Positions 39,549 through 49,447 of a stretch of DNA of 64,000 nucleotides are shown here, piece after piece. Each line of letters begins with the position of its first letter. The first letter of the stretch is position 1. A program made the translations under genes and the position numbers. The stretch is from Herbaspirillum sp. ST 5-3 (GTDB taxonomy: Bacteria > Pseudomonadota > Gammaproteobacteria > Burkholderiales > Burkholderiaceae_D). The notes below the pieces were generated by a model. It saw nothing but the letters and a program-made list of their open reading frames with translations. It ran no database searches and was not told the origin of the DNA. Where the stretch lies: the NCBI RefSeq assembly GCF_004804275.1, contig NZ_STGI01000020.1, forward strand, positions 32,136 to 96,135, in the 5' to 3' direction.

Positions 39549-40517
39549 ATGAAACCCAACCTGAACAAACGGATTTACGTCGCCGGACATCGCGGCCTGG
39601 TCGGCTCGGCGATCGTGCGCGCACTGCGAAAGCGGGACTACAACAACATCGTCACGCGCTCGCATGCCGAGCTGGAGTTGACCGACCAGGCGCAGGTCCG
39701 CGCATTCTTCGAATCGGAACAAATCGACGAGGTATATCTGGCGGCGGCGCGCGTCGGCGGCATCCATGCCAACAACACCTACCCGGCCGAGTTCATTTAC
39801 GACAACCTGATGGTTCAATCGAATGTCGTTCATGAAGCATGGCGCAGCGGTATCAAACGGCTCCTGTTCCTGGGATCGTCCTGCATCTATCCGCGCCTGG
39901 CCGAACAACCCATCAGGGAAGAGTACCTGATGTCGGGATCGCTGGAGCCGACCAACGAACCCTACGCCATCGCGAAGATTGCCGGCATCAAGATGTGCGA
40001 AAGTTACAACCGCCAGTACGGCACGGATTTCCGCAGCGTGATGCCGACGAATCTGTACGGGCCGGGCGACAACTATCACCCGGAAAACAGCCATGTGATT
40101 CCCGCGCTGATTCGCCGTTTCCACGAGGCAAAGATGAGCGGCGCAGACAAAGTGGTGATCTGGGGAACAGGTACGCCGCGTCGCGAATTTCTGTATGTCG
40201 ATGACATGGCGGATGCCTGCGTACACATCATGGATCTCGATCGTAATACCTATGAGAAGCATACGACACCTATGTTGTCCCATATCAATGTAGGGACAGG
40301 CGAGGACGTCACAATACGTGAAGTTGCCGAGATCATAAGGAAAGTCGTGGGCTTCAATGGTGCGATCGAGTTCGACTCCAGCAAGCCGGACGGCACACCG
40401 CGCAAGCTGATGAACACGGCAAAACTGACGGCTCTGGGATGGCGGCCCGGCATGCGCCTGGGTGAAGGCATCAAGGAGACCTATGAATGCTTTAAGGCCG
40501 AGCAGCAACAGCAGTAA
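39549..40517 (+). CDS. fcl: GDP-L-fucose synthase
   Basis: Epimerises and reduces the Gmd product to GDP-L-fucose. [16 protein letters not shown] binds [20 protein letters not shown] and [16 protein letters not shown] carry the catalytic Ser-Tyr-Lys. Length 322 residues. GAGGAAG precedes the ATG. Implies a fucose-containing polysaccharide. Confidence 0.97.
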   Translation: MKPNLNKRIYVAGHRGLVGSAIVRALRKRDYNNIVTRSHAELELTDQAQVRAFFESEQIDEVYLAAARVGGIHANNTYPAEFIYDNLMVQSNVVHEAWRSGIKRLLFLGSSCIYPRLAEQPIREEYLMSGSLEPTNEPYAIAKIAGIKMCESYNRQYGTDFRSVMPTNLYGPGDNYHPENSHVIPALIRRFHEAKMSGADKVVIWGTGTPRREFLYVDDMADACVHIMDLDRNTYEKHTTPMLSHINVGTGEDVTIREVAEIIRKVVGFNGAIEFDSSKPDGTPRKLMNTAKLTALGWRPGMRLGEGIKETYECFKAEQQQQ

Positions 40518-40907
40518 TTGCTCGGAAACAGCTTGAATCGACTATGGAAACCGGAGTGCGCGAGCAGGGAATGAAAAATGCTTGCGCATTCGCCGAACCA
40601 GATAAATGGAACACGAACAGGCCATCGAGATGAAGCTTGCGTACCAGGAAGAGTCGTGCCCGGCATGCCGAGGCCATCGCGGCGGCACAGAGGAAACAGC
40701 GATCGTCGGGCCGTGCTTGGTGCACATGATGAGCAGCAAATGAAGCGTGCCGCCGGTTCGCGATCAGCAGCTATCTAAACCCGCACTGTTGCTTGTCCGC
40801 CGGCCATCGTCGACGGAGCATCCGCTCCCTGCGTGCCGACGGCATCCGCGTTGACCCGATCGTGAGTACGTCCGATTGGACTTTCGTTCAACCCACTGAA
40901 CACAGCC
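40518..40907 (+). other. Intergenic gap between fcl and the polymerase gene
   Basis: A 390-base stretch without a recognised gene. It contains one short open frame (40606-40743, listed separately) and no clear terminator or promoter. It could be the leftover of a lost gene. Confidence 0.5.
40606..40743 (+). CDS. Possible 45-residue cysteine-containing protein (uncertain)
   Basis: An ATG-started frame encoding about 45 residues with a CPAC motif followed by GHRGGTEET and a third Cys near the end. It lies in the gap between fcl and the polymerase gene. No Shine-Dalgarno precedes it and I do not recognise the sequence. It may be chance. Confidence 0.2.
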   Translation: MEHEQAIEMKLAYQEESCPACRGHRGGTEETAIVGPCLVHMMSSK

Positions 40908-42332
40908 ATGACACCAGCACTGACAACAGGCCAGATTCTTATCAATCTCCTTGCCGCGCTATTCGTCATCCCCATTGTTGCCGGGATATTCATCAAGGCG
41001 CCGAAGCTGATCGTGTTCGGTTTATTAGGCGTTCTGTTCATGTTTTCCGATTCAACCTGGGGCCAGATTGAACAGGAGGCGACCATTTATTCGCGCGGCG
41101 CGGGGATGTTTTATTTCTCCCTGCTGAACCTGATTCTGCTGATTTCGGGCGTCGCGGCGCTGATCAAGCGCATGGCCATCCGCCACGGGCCGCAGCTGGC
41201 GCCATCGATTTCGAAATACTTCGTCGCATTCATTTTTCTGCTGCTTTCCCATGTCGTCATGGGACTCATGCTGGGCATCGACCTCAACGTCATCCTCGGA
41301 TACAACGGCGTGTTCAATATCCTGAACATGCTGATATTCATGTATGTCGTGATCATGGCGCTCGACAAGGACAAGGATTCGACGCGACTGCTGGTCACCG
41401 TTCTCGCGTTGGCCGGTATCCGGGCGGCCTTCGGCGCCGTCCGCTATTTTCTGTTCGACGGCGACAGTGCCAATCCTTACCGCAACTTCGAGGGCCTCGA
41501 CATCAAGATCTTTTTCTTCGATATCAACGACAACTTCGTGGCATCCCTGGCAGCGTTCTGCGCGGCATGGCTATTGACTACACCGCAGTTCAGGATGCGC
41601 TGGTATACCCGACTGCTGATCCTGTTGTTCATCGGACTGGAGATTGCCGCTGTGGCCTTGTCCTTCCGCCGCTCCTCGCTGATCGGTCTTGCGCTGATGT
41701 TCGGCTTCCTGTTCCTGCAGTTGCCGGGGAGGAGAAAGATGGTGTTTGCCTTGCTCGGCGCTTCCGCGCTCGTGGTGGTCGCGTCCGTTTTCTTCCAGCA
41801 GCGGCTGCAGTTCAACACCACGGGCGGCATTCTTGAATCGCTGATCTACGACATTGCACCGGATCGCGGCGGCATCAAGGAAAACCGGTTCTACGAACTG
41901 TATGCGGCGGCGCAAAGCATGGATGGAAACTGGTTGTTCGGCCGGGGCACCTGGGGCACCTTCGTCGGCGACAAGGACGCACTGTCCTACCACGGCAATG
42001 ATTTCAGCTTCGTCCATAGCGGATTCGGACATGTGCTGCTGAAGACCGGATTTGTCGGCCTGGCACTGTTTATCTGCATCCTCGGCGCCTATGTTTCCTT
42101 TTACCGCAAGCATCGAAGCTATCTCGCCGGCAAGGAGCGGCTGATCGCGGATGCCGGCTTTGCGGGTTTTCTGTTCTGGATCCCTACCCTGCTGATCGGC
42201 ACGCCGATCATTGAATTCCGCAGCATGATGATGCTCGGCTTTTCTCTGGCGCTGCCATTCGTGGCGGTCGGCATGCAGAACTACCAGGTCCGTCGATACC
42301 TCCACCAAGAATCCCAATATGCTGCTGCGTAA
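40908..42332 (+). CDS. O-antigen ligase / Wzy-like EPS polymerase, multi-pass membrane protein
   Basis: A 474-residue protein with about eleven hydrophobic segments and a large central periplasmic loop (about residues 300-365, including ERFYELYAAAQ-like and FGRGTWGTFVGD sequences) typical of the Wzy_C/O-antigen ligase family. In a Wzx/Wzy locus this is the likely repeat-unit polymerase; a ligase is the alternative. Its last 14 bases overlap the flippase gene. Confidence 0.82.
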   Translation: MTPALTTGQILINLLAALFVIPIVAGIFIKAPKLIVFGLLGVLFMFSDSTWGQIEQEATIYSRGAGMFYFSLLNLILLISGVAALIKRMAIRHGPQLAPSISKYFVAFIFLLLSHVVMGLMLGIDLNVILGYNGVFNILNMLIFMYVVIMALDKDKDSTRLLVTVLALAGIRAAFGAVRYFLFDGDSANPYRNFEGLDIKIFFFDINDNFVASLAAFCAAWLLTTPQFRMRWYTRLLILLFIGLEIAAVALSFRRSSLIGLALMFGFLFLQLPGRRKMVFALLGASALVVVASVFFQQRLQFNTTGGILESLIYDIAPDRGGIKENRFYELYAAAQSMDGNWLFGRGTWGTFVGDKDALSYHGNDFSFVHSGFGHVLLKTGFVGLALFICILGAYVSFYRKHRSYLAGKERLIADAGFAGFLFWIPTLLIGTPIIEFRSMMMLGFSLALPFVAVGMQNYQVRRYLHQESQYAAA

Positions 42333-43812
42333 CTCTCTTTGGAATCTGACCGGTTCGGCGATCCCGATGGTGGTCGCCCTTGCGACCGTGCCTCTCCTGA
42401 TTCATGCCCTCGGCACCGAAGGATTCGGTATCGTCACGCTGATCGGCTCGGTGATCGGCTACTTCGGCGTACTCGACGTCAACCTGAGCGCCGGTGCGAT
42501 CAAGTATTTGTCCGAGCATCATGCGGCGGACGACCGCCAGCGTTTTGCCGAGACCTTCTGGTTTGGCATCATGTTTTATGGCCTGCTGGGGATGCTCGGC
42601 GCAACAGCCGTCTTTTTCGGGGCGCATGCACTGGTCAACCGCTTCTTTGAAGTCACGCCGGCGATGCATGACGCAACGGTGCAGGCTTTCCAGATCGGTG
42701 CACTCGGTTTCGCCTTGTCGCAGGCGCAAAACTATCTGCTGGTCGTGCCGCAATCGCTGCAGCGGTATGACCGTTCTGCGCAGAGCGAGGCCTTCTTCGG
42801 CATCGTCGTGAATCTTGCCTCGGTTGCCGCGGCGCTTGCGGGCGCCGGCATCGCCGGAGTGATCGCGGCGCGCGTCGCTGTCTCGGCCGTGAATGTGCTG
42901 TACCTCGTGTGGCTGATCCGCGGATTCGATCTCGGCCTCGCGCCATGCTGGCCGCGCAAGGAAGTGCGCGCTTCGCTCACGTCGTTCAGCGCCTATGCGT
43001 ACCTGAGCAAGATCGCATCGACCCTGCATCAGCATGCCGACAAGCTGATCGTCGGCGCAATCGCGGGGCCGGTCGCCCTCACCTTCTACACCGTGCCGGT
43101 TACGCTGGCCGGCCGCATACTCGGCCTGACCTATCGCCTCTCCAGCGTGATCTATCCGCGTGCGTCGGCACTCGCCGGGGCCGGCCGCATCAACGAACTG
43201 CGTCCGGTCTATCTGGGCGTGATGCGTTATGTCACCTATATCAACCTTGCCGCGCTCGGCGTGATCGTGCTGGCCGGCGACGAGTTCCTGCGCCGCTGGG
43301 TCGGCGAAGAGTTCGTGCTGAAGGGCTATCCGGTACTGGTACTCATGACCCTCGCGCTGCTGGTCGATTCGCTCACCAACATCCCCTCGCTGGTCAATGA
43401 CGCACTTGGTCATCCCCGCATCAGCGGGAGATTCGCACTCGCCAATGGCGTCTTCGGCGTGGCGATGGTCTACCTCGGGACAACCATGGGCGGCATTGTC
43501 GGCGCCGCAACCGGGCATCTGTTGTCGTCGGCGGCGCTTGGCATCGGCTTCCTGCTCTTCGTGCACGGCCGCACGGTGCCGATTACGTTCACGGAAACCC
43601 TGCGTACCGGTTTCGGTCGCAGTCTTGCGGTCGGCGCACTGATCATCTGCGCGCTGCTGCCCGTGAAGTGGTTGATGCCGGCCGGACTGGTCGGAACCGT
43701 GGCGATCGTCTCGGCCGCCTTGCTGACGCTGACCCTGGCCGGCCTGTTCCTGATCGTCGATGTGGATGAACGTGCCGCCATGATGGCCTTTGCCCGACGG
43801 CTTCGTTCTTGA
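42319..43812 (+). CDS. Wzx-like oligosaccharide flippase
   Basis: A 497-residue MATE/MOP-type membrane protein with about 12-14 hydrophobic segments. The N-terminus (RNSLWNLTGSAIPMVVALA, then LGTEGFGIVTLIG) has the pattern of polysaccharide flippases. It would turn lipid-linked EPS repeat units to the periplasmic face. Starts inside the polymerase gene's 3' end, so the two are coupled. Confidence 0.85.
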   Translation: MLLRNSLWNLTGSAIPMVVALATVPLLIHALGTEGFGIVTLIGSVIGYFGVLDVNLSAGAIKYLSEHHAADDRQRFAETFWFGIMFYGLLGMLGATAVFFGAHALVNRFFEVTPAMHDATVQAFQIGALGFALSQAQNYLLVVPQSLQRYDRSAQSEAFFGIVVNLASVAAALAGAGIAGVIAARVAVSAVNVLYLVWLIRGFDLGLAPCWPRKEVRASLTSFSAYAYLSKIASTLHQHADKLIVGAIAGPVALTFYTVPVTLAGRILGLTYRLSSVIYPRASALAGAGRINELRPVYLGVMRYVTYINLAALGVIVLAGDEFLRRWVGEEFVLKGYPVLVLMTLALLVDSLTNIPSLVNDALGHPRISGRFALANGVFGVAMVYLGTTMGGIVGAATGHLLSSAALGIGFLLFVHGRTVPITFTETLRTGFGRSLAVGALIICALLPVKWLMPAGLVGTVAIVSAALLTLTLAGLFLIVDVDERAAMMAFARRLRS

Positions 43813-43823
43813 GGATTGTATTG

Positions 43824-45053
43824 ATGCGCATTCTACTCGTCAGCGAAGACATTCCGTATCCCAGCATGGGTGGCCTTGCCAAGCATGCTCTGAATCTCGC
43901 GCGTGCGCTGGTGCGCGCCGGCCATGCGGTCGATATTCTCGGCAATGACGAACATCCGATCACAGTGTGCGGCGAGGAAGGCCAGTTCGGCGGCCGCTTT
44001 TTCGGCGAGCTCAACGGTTATCACGCCGGGTGGAAGGAAATCAGCCTCGGCATGTACATGCCCCCGAAGCGGACCGCGCTGGCCAGGCGATTCGCATCCA
44101 TCATCATGCGCCACGCGCCGAACTATGACGTGGTGCACTACCACGGCCACCTCCCGAATGTTGCGCTGTTCGTGCCTGCGGATCTTAACTTTGTCCAGAC
44201 CCGTCATGACCAGGGCAGCGATTGTTTTCGGCATACGCGCTTCAAGAACGGCGAGATCTGCACGTCCGCGAATCCGGAGGATTGCGCGGGATGCCTGCGT
44301 GAGAAGCCGAATGTCGTGCAGCGCGAGGTGTCGGCGATCGCGGTGCGAAAGTTTCGTGGTGAAGTGGCAGCGAGCTTCCGCAGGCACAAGACGGTATTCG
44401 TGTCGCAACTGCTGGCGCGCAATCTCACCCGTACCCTCGGCCCCGGTCCGTGGGGAGCCACCGTGCACAACTTCGTGGATCGCGCGCTGCTGGAGGACAT
44501 CCGCGAAGCGGCCACAATGCTTCCCCCTTCGAACGAATTCCATGTGTTCATCGCAGGCAAGCTCTACCCGGCGAAAGGCGTCGAGCATTTCCTGCAAACG
44601 CTCATCCCACGCCTCCCCTCCCACATGCGCGTCACGGTGGTCGGCGACGGCGGGGATGAAGCACGCCTGCGTAGACACTTTGAAAGCAACCAGGTCCAGT
44701 TTCTCGGTTGGTGTACGCAGGACAAGACCTTGAAGCTGGCTGCCGCATCGAGCGCCGTGGTGGTGCCCTCGATCTGCGAGGAGTCATGTGCGACGACCGT
44801 GCTGGAAGGGCTTTTCCTAGGCAAGCCGACCTTTGCATTGCATCGAGGAGGCACGCCGGAACTTGCGGCCTATCAGGCGGAGCCGGGGCAGTTGCGATTG
44901 CATCCGGACATGTCATCGCTCGTGAACGATCTGATCAGCTTCAAGCCGCGTACCAGCTATGGTTTCGCGCCAGAAGGATTGGGCAGCGCCGACGATGCGG
45001 CGCAAAAGTTATTGCAGATTTACCAGGCTCCTCCGGGCCATTCCACTTGTTAA
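43824..45053 (+). CDS. Glycosyltransferase family 4
   Basis: A 409-residue GT-B enzyme. The N-terminal LLVSEDIPYPSMGGLAKHALNLA binds the acceptor side; the C-terminal domain has FIAGKLYPAKGVEHFLQ and the nucleotide-sugar motif VPSICEESCATTVLEGLFLGK. The middle carries a cysteine cluster (DCFRHTRFKNGEIC...EDCAGCLREK) seen in several GT4 proteins of EPS loci. A TTG at 43809 is in frame; I use the ATG at 43824, which has GAGG nine bases upstream. Sugar specificity unknown. Confidence 0.88.
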   Translation: MRILLVSEDIPYPSMGGLAKHALNLARALVRAGHAVDILGNDEHPITVCGEEGQFGGRFFGELNGYHAGWKEISLGMYMPPKRTALARRFASIIMRHAPNYDVVHYHGHLPNVALFVPADLNFVQTRHDQGSDCFRHTRFKNGEICTSANPEDCAGCLREKPNVVQREVSAIAVRKFRGEVAASFRRHKTVFVSQLLARNLTRTLGPGPWGATVHNFVDRALLEDIREAATMLPPSNEFHVFIAGKLYPAKGVEHFLQTLIPRLPSHMRVTVVGDGGDEARLRRHFESNQVQFLGWCTQDKTLKLAAASSAVVVPSICEESCATTVLEGLFLGKPTFALHRGGTPELAAYQAEPGQLRLHPDMSSLVNDLISFKPRTSYGFAPEGLGSADDAAQKLLQIYQAPPGHSTC

Positions 45054-45064
45054 TGGGTTAGTTC

Positions 45065-45826
45065 ATGGCACTTACTTTTTCCGTCATTACCTGCACCTGG
45101 AACAGCGCGCAGTACTTGCGTGAATCGATTGCATCAGTGCTTGCGCAGGATCATCCGCACATTGAATACATCTTTGTCGACGGCGGATCGAAGGATGGCA
45201 CGCTCGAGCAGATTCATGCACTGCACCGTCCCTACAAGCTTCTGGAAAACGTGCGCGGCGGCGTCAGCCGTGCCATGAATGAAGGACTGCGAGTCGCCAC
45301 CGGCGATGTGATCGCCTATCTGCATTCGGACGACTACTATCTGCGTCCGGATGTTCTGTCGACGGTCGCGCGCCACCTGGAAGAAAGCGGACGCGGCTGG
45401 CTGTTCGGCCGCACCATGGCATTGATCGGACATGAGCTGCGCCCCGACAATTATGTTGCGCCGCGCTTCAGCTACAACAATCTCCTGCGCGGCAATTTCG
45501 TGCCGCATCCGGCGACCTTCGTGCGGCGCGAATTGATGCTGCGTGCCGGCGGTTTCAACACCAACCTGAAGTACGCGATGGACTACGACCTCTGGCTGAA
45601 ACTGGCCACGCTGAGCGAACCGGTGCAGCTTGATGATGCGCTTACCGCTTTCCGCGAACACGAAGGCAGTCTGTCCACATCTTCACGCACTCGCCTCGCC
45701 GCCATGGCGGAGGATTTCCGCGTGCGGCTGACCTATGCCAGCAACAACCCGATCGAGCGGCTGGCGCATTATGCGCGCTACTTCGTGCGGCGCCGTCGCA
45801 TCATGCAGGCGAAGGGGCACGCATGA
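45065..45826 (+). CDS. Glycosyltransferase family 2
   Basis: A 253-residue GT-A enzyme of the WcaA type. FSVITCTWNSAQYLRESIASVL and EYIFVDGGSKDGT start the fold; the DXD-like metal site is LHSDDYY. No membrane segment, so cytosolic and probably membrane-associated. Overlaps the following GT2 gene by four bases. Confidence 0.88.
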   Translation: MALTFSVITCTWNSAQYLRESIASVLAQDHPHIEYIFVDGGSKDGTLEQIHALHRPYKLLENVRGGVSRAMNEGLRVATGDVIAYLHSDDYYLRPDVLSTVARHLEESGRGWLFGRTMALIGHELRPDNYVAPRFSYNNLLRGNFVPHPATFVRRELMLRAGGFNTNLKYAMDYDLWLKLATLSEPVQLDDALTAFREHEGSLSTSSRTRLAAMAEDFRVRLTYASNNPIERLAHYARYFVRRRRIMQAKGHA

Positions 45827-46680
45827 GACGGCCTGATATTTCGCTGATCCTGGCAACCGTCGGAAGAACCGATGAGCTCGGCCGCCTGTTCGAATCGCTG
45901 GCGGGACAAACCTATAGCAATTTCGAAGTGGTGGTTGTCGACCAGAACGACGATGACCGCTTGCTTTCGCATCTGGAGCGCGCTCGTTATCTGGGCATCG
46001 CAGTCAAGCACCTGAAGCATCATCCGGCCAATCTCGCCGCGGCCCGCAATGCCGGCATTGACGCCGCCAAGGGAAAGTGGCTGGGCTTCCCCGACGACGA
46101 CTGCTGGTACGACGCCCGTCTCCTCGAACGCCTGGCGCTGCGCTTCAATCGCCCGGACAAGCCGACCGGCCTGATCGTGCGCTGGGTCGAGCAGGACGAA
46201 CAACCCTTGTCCGCCGCCTCCTTGTCATGGGAGCGGTCCCGCGCTTTCCGCGATATCCCCGTCAGTTCCATCACCATGTTTTGCCATCGCGCCTTGTTCA
46301 AGGAAATCGGCGGCTTCGACGCCCGACTCGGCGTCGGCCAATGGTTTGGCGCGGGCGAGGAAACAGACTTTGTCCTGAGAGCATTGCGTGCCGGCGCGCA
46401 GTTCGCGTACGAGCCGCTGGCAGAAGTGCATCATGCAATCAATCCGGAAAAACCGCAGGCGACCAGGCAGGCCCGCCTCGCTGTGCGGCACCGCGCGCGC
46501 GGCACCGGCGCTTTGTACGCCAAACATCGCCTGCCGGCATGGGTGATTGCGCGCGGCCTGGCGGCGCCGCTGCTGCGCCCCCTGATGAAAGGATCGTTCG
46601 GCGCGGAACTTGCGCTCGGTTTTGCAACGACCCTGGGACGGCTCGACGGCATGCTCGGCTGGCGGCGCACCAAGTCGTAA
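45823..46680 (+). CDS. Glycosyltransferase family 2
   Basis: A 285-residue GT-A enzyme beginning ISLILATVGRTDELGRLFES, with VVVDQNDDDRLL and the metal-binding WLGFPDDDCWYD. The start overlaps the preceding GT2 stop (ATGA), and GAAGGGG precedes it. Sugar specificity unknown. Confidence 0.87.
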   Translation: MRRPDISLILATVGRTDELGRLFESLAGQTYSNFEVVVVDQNDDDRLLSHLERARYLGIAVKHLKHHPANLAAARNAGIDAAKGKWLGFPDDDCWYDARLLERLALRFNRPDKPTGLIVRWVEQDEQPLSAASLSWERSRAFRDIPVSSITMFCHRALFKEIGGFDARLGVGQWFGAGEETDFVLRALRAGAQFAYEPLAEVHHAINPEKPQATRQARLAVRHRARGTGALYAKHRLPAWVIARGLAAPLLRPLMKGSFGAELALGFATTLGRLDGMLGWRRTKS

Positions 46681-46982
46681 ACGCGTCATCGATACCGGCT
46701 TGCATCCGGAGACGGGCAATCCGGGCAGCGCCCGGGCACGGCCCGCGGTGCCAAAGGGTTGCTGGGGAATGTACACACTATGTTACAAAAGAAACCCCGG
46801 AGAAATTCATCTGCTTTGATCTAAAGCGGAACGCGTGCACGGGTCGCGATCAAAATTCAGAGAGCAGCACATCGACGCCGCATAGTCGGCACAACAATAA
46901 AAGCACATACCGGATGAAAACGCTGATATCACCTCGTTTGCCGAGCATAGCGGAGGGCCGTTTCGCAGGGGAAGTTTCTGCC
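46681..46982 (+). other. Intergenic gap between GT2 and GT4 genes
   Basis: About 300 bases, with an AT-richer middle (46770-46920) than its surroundings. In-frame ATGs for the next gene exist at 46914 and 46983. A GC-rich imperfect hairpin lies around 46730-46755. I cannot identify a promoter with confidence. Confidence 0.4.
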
Positions 46983-48230
46983 ATGTCGAAACCAATCGAG
47001 TATTCCAGGATGGATGAATCGAAAAGCAAGGTGAGACGCCTTGCCTCCGCAATTGAATCGCCGCATCAATCGGGACCGATGTGTGAAGCGTCATCGGTAC
47101 GGATTGCGCTGATCACCAATCACCCGCCGCCATTTCGAATCCCGATCTACGAGAAGATCGGGAGCATGCCGGGGGTCGACCTGCGCGCGGTCTTTTGCAG
47201 CGCGCGCGAGCCCAACCGGCAGTGGGAGCTGCCACCGCTCCGATTCAATCATGTCTTTCTCAGGGAACGTTTTCTCACGCGCGGCTCGAACTTCATCCAC
47301 AACAATCCCGATGTGTTCGGTGCGTTAAGACGGCTTGCTCCGGATGTCATCATCACCACCGGTTTCAATCCGACATTCCTCTATGCATTCGGCTACGCGC
47401 TGGCAAAAGGCATCCCGCATGTTCCGATGACGGACGGTACCGAGATCTCCGAGAGATCGTTGAGCGGGCCGCACAGGCTGATACGCCGCATGGTCTATTC
47501 CCGCTCGCAGGCTTTCATCGCCGCCAGCCATGGCGGAATACGCTTGTACCAGAGCTATGGCGTTCCCGCCAATCGTTGCTTCCAGTCGTGCCTGTGCATC
47601 GACAATGATTTTTATGCACGGCAGGTCGACCATGAAGAGAAACAACACGATCTGGTTTTCTGCGGGCGGATGGTGCAGGAAAAAAACCCCTTGTTCGCGC
47701 TTGCGGTTGCAGAAGGCGCCGCGCGACTGCTCAATCGCAAAATCAGCATCCTTTTCATCGGCACCGGCGAGCAGGAAGAACAGGTGAAGGAAGAAGCCGC
47801 ACACATGTCGCCTCTGATCGAGGCGGAATTTCATGGTCATGCATCGCAGGATGAATTGCCCACCCTCTATGGATCAGCGCGCATCTTCCTGTTTCCGACA
47901 GCCCGCGACGTGTGGGGCGTGGTCGCCAATGAAGCCTGTGCGGCCGGTCTGCCCACGATCGTATCGCCGCACGCGGGAGTCGCCGGCGAGCTCGTGGTTG
48001 AAGCGGAAAATGGCTTCATCTGCAAGCTGGATGTCTCACTGTGGGCGGAGCGTGTAGCAGCATTGCTAACCGACGAGGTACTTTACCGGCGTCTCGCAAA
48101 GCGAAGCGTGGCGTTGGTCAGCAACTATACCTTCGACCACGCTGCTGCCGGCATTGTCGACGCCTGCAGCTACGCCATCGAAGAGAAAAATTCCGAAAAA
48201 CGCGGGAACGCAGGCAAGGAATTCCGCTGA
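46983..48230 (+). CDS. Glycosyltransferase family 4 (copy A of a paralogous pair)
   Basis: GT-B enzyme with VRIALITNHPPPFRIPIYEKI near its start and FLFPTARDVWGVVANEACAAG plus SPHAGVAGELVVEAENGF in the C-terminal nucleotide-binding domain. It is strikingly similar along its length to the minus-strand gene at 53567-54691. I chose the ATG at 46983 because AGGGGAAG stands about eight bases before it; an ATG at 47079 matches the paralogue's start better and would remove a polar 32-residue leader. Function: adds one sugar of the EPS repeat unit, specificity unknown. Confidence 0.85.
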   Translation: MSKPIEYSRMDESKSKVRRLASAIESPHQSGPMCEASSVRIALITNHPPPFRIPIYEKIGSMPGVDLRAVFCSAREPNRQWELPPLRFNHVFLRERFLTRGSNFIHNNPDVFGALRRLAPDVIITTGFNPTFLYAFGYALAKGIPHVPMTDGTEISERSLSGPHRLIRRMVYSRSQAFIAASHGGIRLYQSYGVPANRCFQSCLCIDNDFYARQVDHEEKQHDLVFCGRMVQEKNPLFALAVAEGAARLLNRKISILFIGTGEQEEQVKEEAAHMSPLIEAEFHGHASQDELPTLYGSARIFLFPTARDVWGVVANEACAAGLPTIVSPHAGVAGELVVEAENGFICKLDVSLWAERVAALLTDEVLYRRLAKRSVALVSNYTFDHAAAGIVDACSYAIEEKNSEKRGNAGKEFR

Positions 48231-48277
48231 ACGGTCGAGGCGAACAGCCGACGCAATTTGCGCGGCATGCATAAACC

Positions 48278-49447
48278 ATGAAGATACTTATCGCACACAA
48301 TGCATATCAACATCGAGGCGGAGAAGACGTTGTCGTCGACGCCGAGATCGCATTGCTGCGCCAGTTCGGGCACGAGGTCGAGGTCTACGCCCGGCACAAT
48401 GATGCACTGAAGGAGATGTCTCGCTCGGCAGCGGCCGTGTCGGCGATCTGGTCGCAGCGCTCCGCCGATGAGATCGACAGCTTGTGCGACCGTTTTGCAC
48501 CTGACGTCATCCACGTACACAACACCTTTCCCCTTATTTCGCCATCCTTGTACTGGGCCGCGGCAAAGAGGCGCGTGCCGGTCGTGCAAACCTTGCACAA
48601 CTTCCGCCTGCTCTGTCCGCAAGCGATATTCCTGCGCGACGGGAAGATCTGCGAAGACTGCATCGGAAAACTGCCGTGGCGCTCGGTCGCCAGAAAATGC
48701 TATCGCGATTCGGCAGCGCAATCGGCTGTAATTACCGCCATGCTGGCTACCCACCGCATGATCGGAACTTATCGGGAACGCGTGACGCGGTACATCGCGC
48801 TCAACCGGTTTGCGCGCGACAAATACATCGAAGGCGGCTTGCCGGCTGAACGATTCAGGATCAAGCCGAACTTCGTGCATGCGACCGTATCGCCGGTCCG
48901 GGACCGCCGTAGCGGCGGCCTGTATGTCGGACGACTCTCGGCGGAGAAAGGCATTGGCGTGCTGACGGCAGCCATGCCGCTCACACGCGAAGCACAAGTC
49001 GAAGTCATCGGCGGCGGCCCGATGGAAGCGGCAGTGAAAGACGCCTTTGGCGAACGCTATCTCGGCGTGCGGCCGCTGAGCGACATCATGGACCGTATGG
49101 GCAAGGCGCGCTTCATGGTACTCCCGAGCATCTGTTATGAGAACTCGCCACGCACCATCGTCGAGGCGTTTGCCTGCGGCCTTCCGGTGATCGCAAGCCG
49201 CCTGGGCGCTCTTGCCGATATGGTGCACGACGGCGTGACCGGACTGCTTTTCAATCCTGCCGATCCGGCCGATCTGGCCGCGAAGATTGACTGGGCAAAC
49301 GAACACCCGGAACAGATGGCGCGCATGGGCCATGCGGCGCGCGCCGAGTATGACGCGCAGTACACGCCGGATCGCAATTACGAAATGCTCATGGACATAT
49401 ATGAAGATGCTATTTCTACAGGACACAGAGAACGCCGCGCCGCGTGA
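48278..49447 (+). CDS. Glycosyltransferase family 4
   Basis: A 389-residue GT-B enzyme beginning MKILIAHNAYQHRGGEDVVV, with an LLCPQAIFLRDGKICEDCIG segment in the N-domain and GRLSAEKGIGVLTAAM and LPSICYENSPRTIVEAFACG in the C-domain. Typical of WcaL/EPS GT4 enzymes. Its end overlaps the WecG-type gene by 47 bases. Confidence 0.88.
   Translation: MKILIAHNAYQHRGGEDVVVDAEIALLRQFGHEVEVYARHNDALKEMSRSAAAVSAIWSQRSADEIDSLCDRFAPDVIHVHNTFPLISPSLYWAAAKRRVPVVQTLHNFRLLCPQAIFLRDGKICEDCIGKLPWRSVARKCYRDSAAQSAVITAMLATHRMIGTYRERVTRYIALNRFARDKYIEGGLPAERFRIKPNFVHATVSPVRDRRSGGLYVGRLSAEKGIGVLTAAMPLTREAQVEVIGGGPMEAAVKDAFGERYLGVRPLSDIMDRMGKARFMVLPSICYENSPRTIVEAFACGLPVIASRLGALADMVHDGVTGLLFNPADPADLAAKIDWANEHPEQMARMGHAARAEYDAQYTPDRNYEMLMDIYEDAISTGHRERRAA

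Noticed and set aside
42208..43566. A 452-codon frame antisense to the flippase gene
   Set aside because: Highly charged shadow of a hydrophobic membrane protein gene.
43809..43823. TTG start for the first GT4 gene
   Set aside because: The ATG at 43824 has a well-spaced GAGG and gives the usual family N-terminus.
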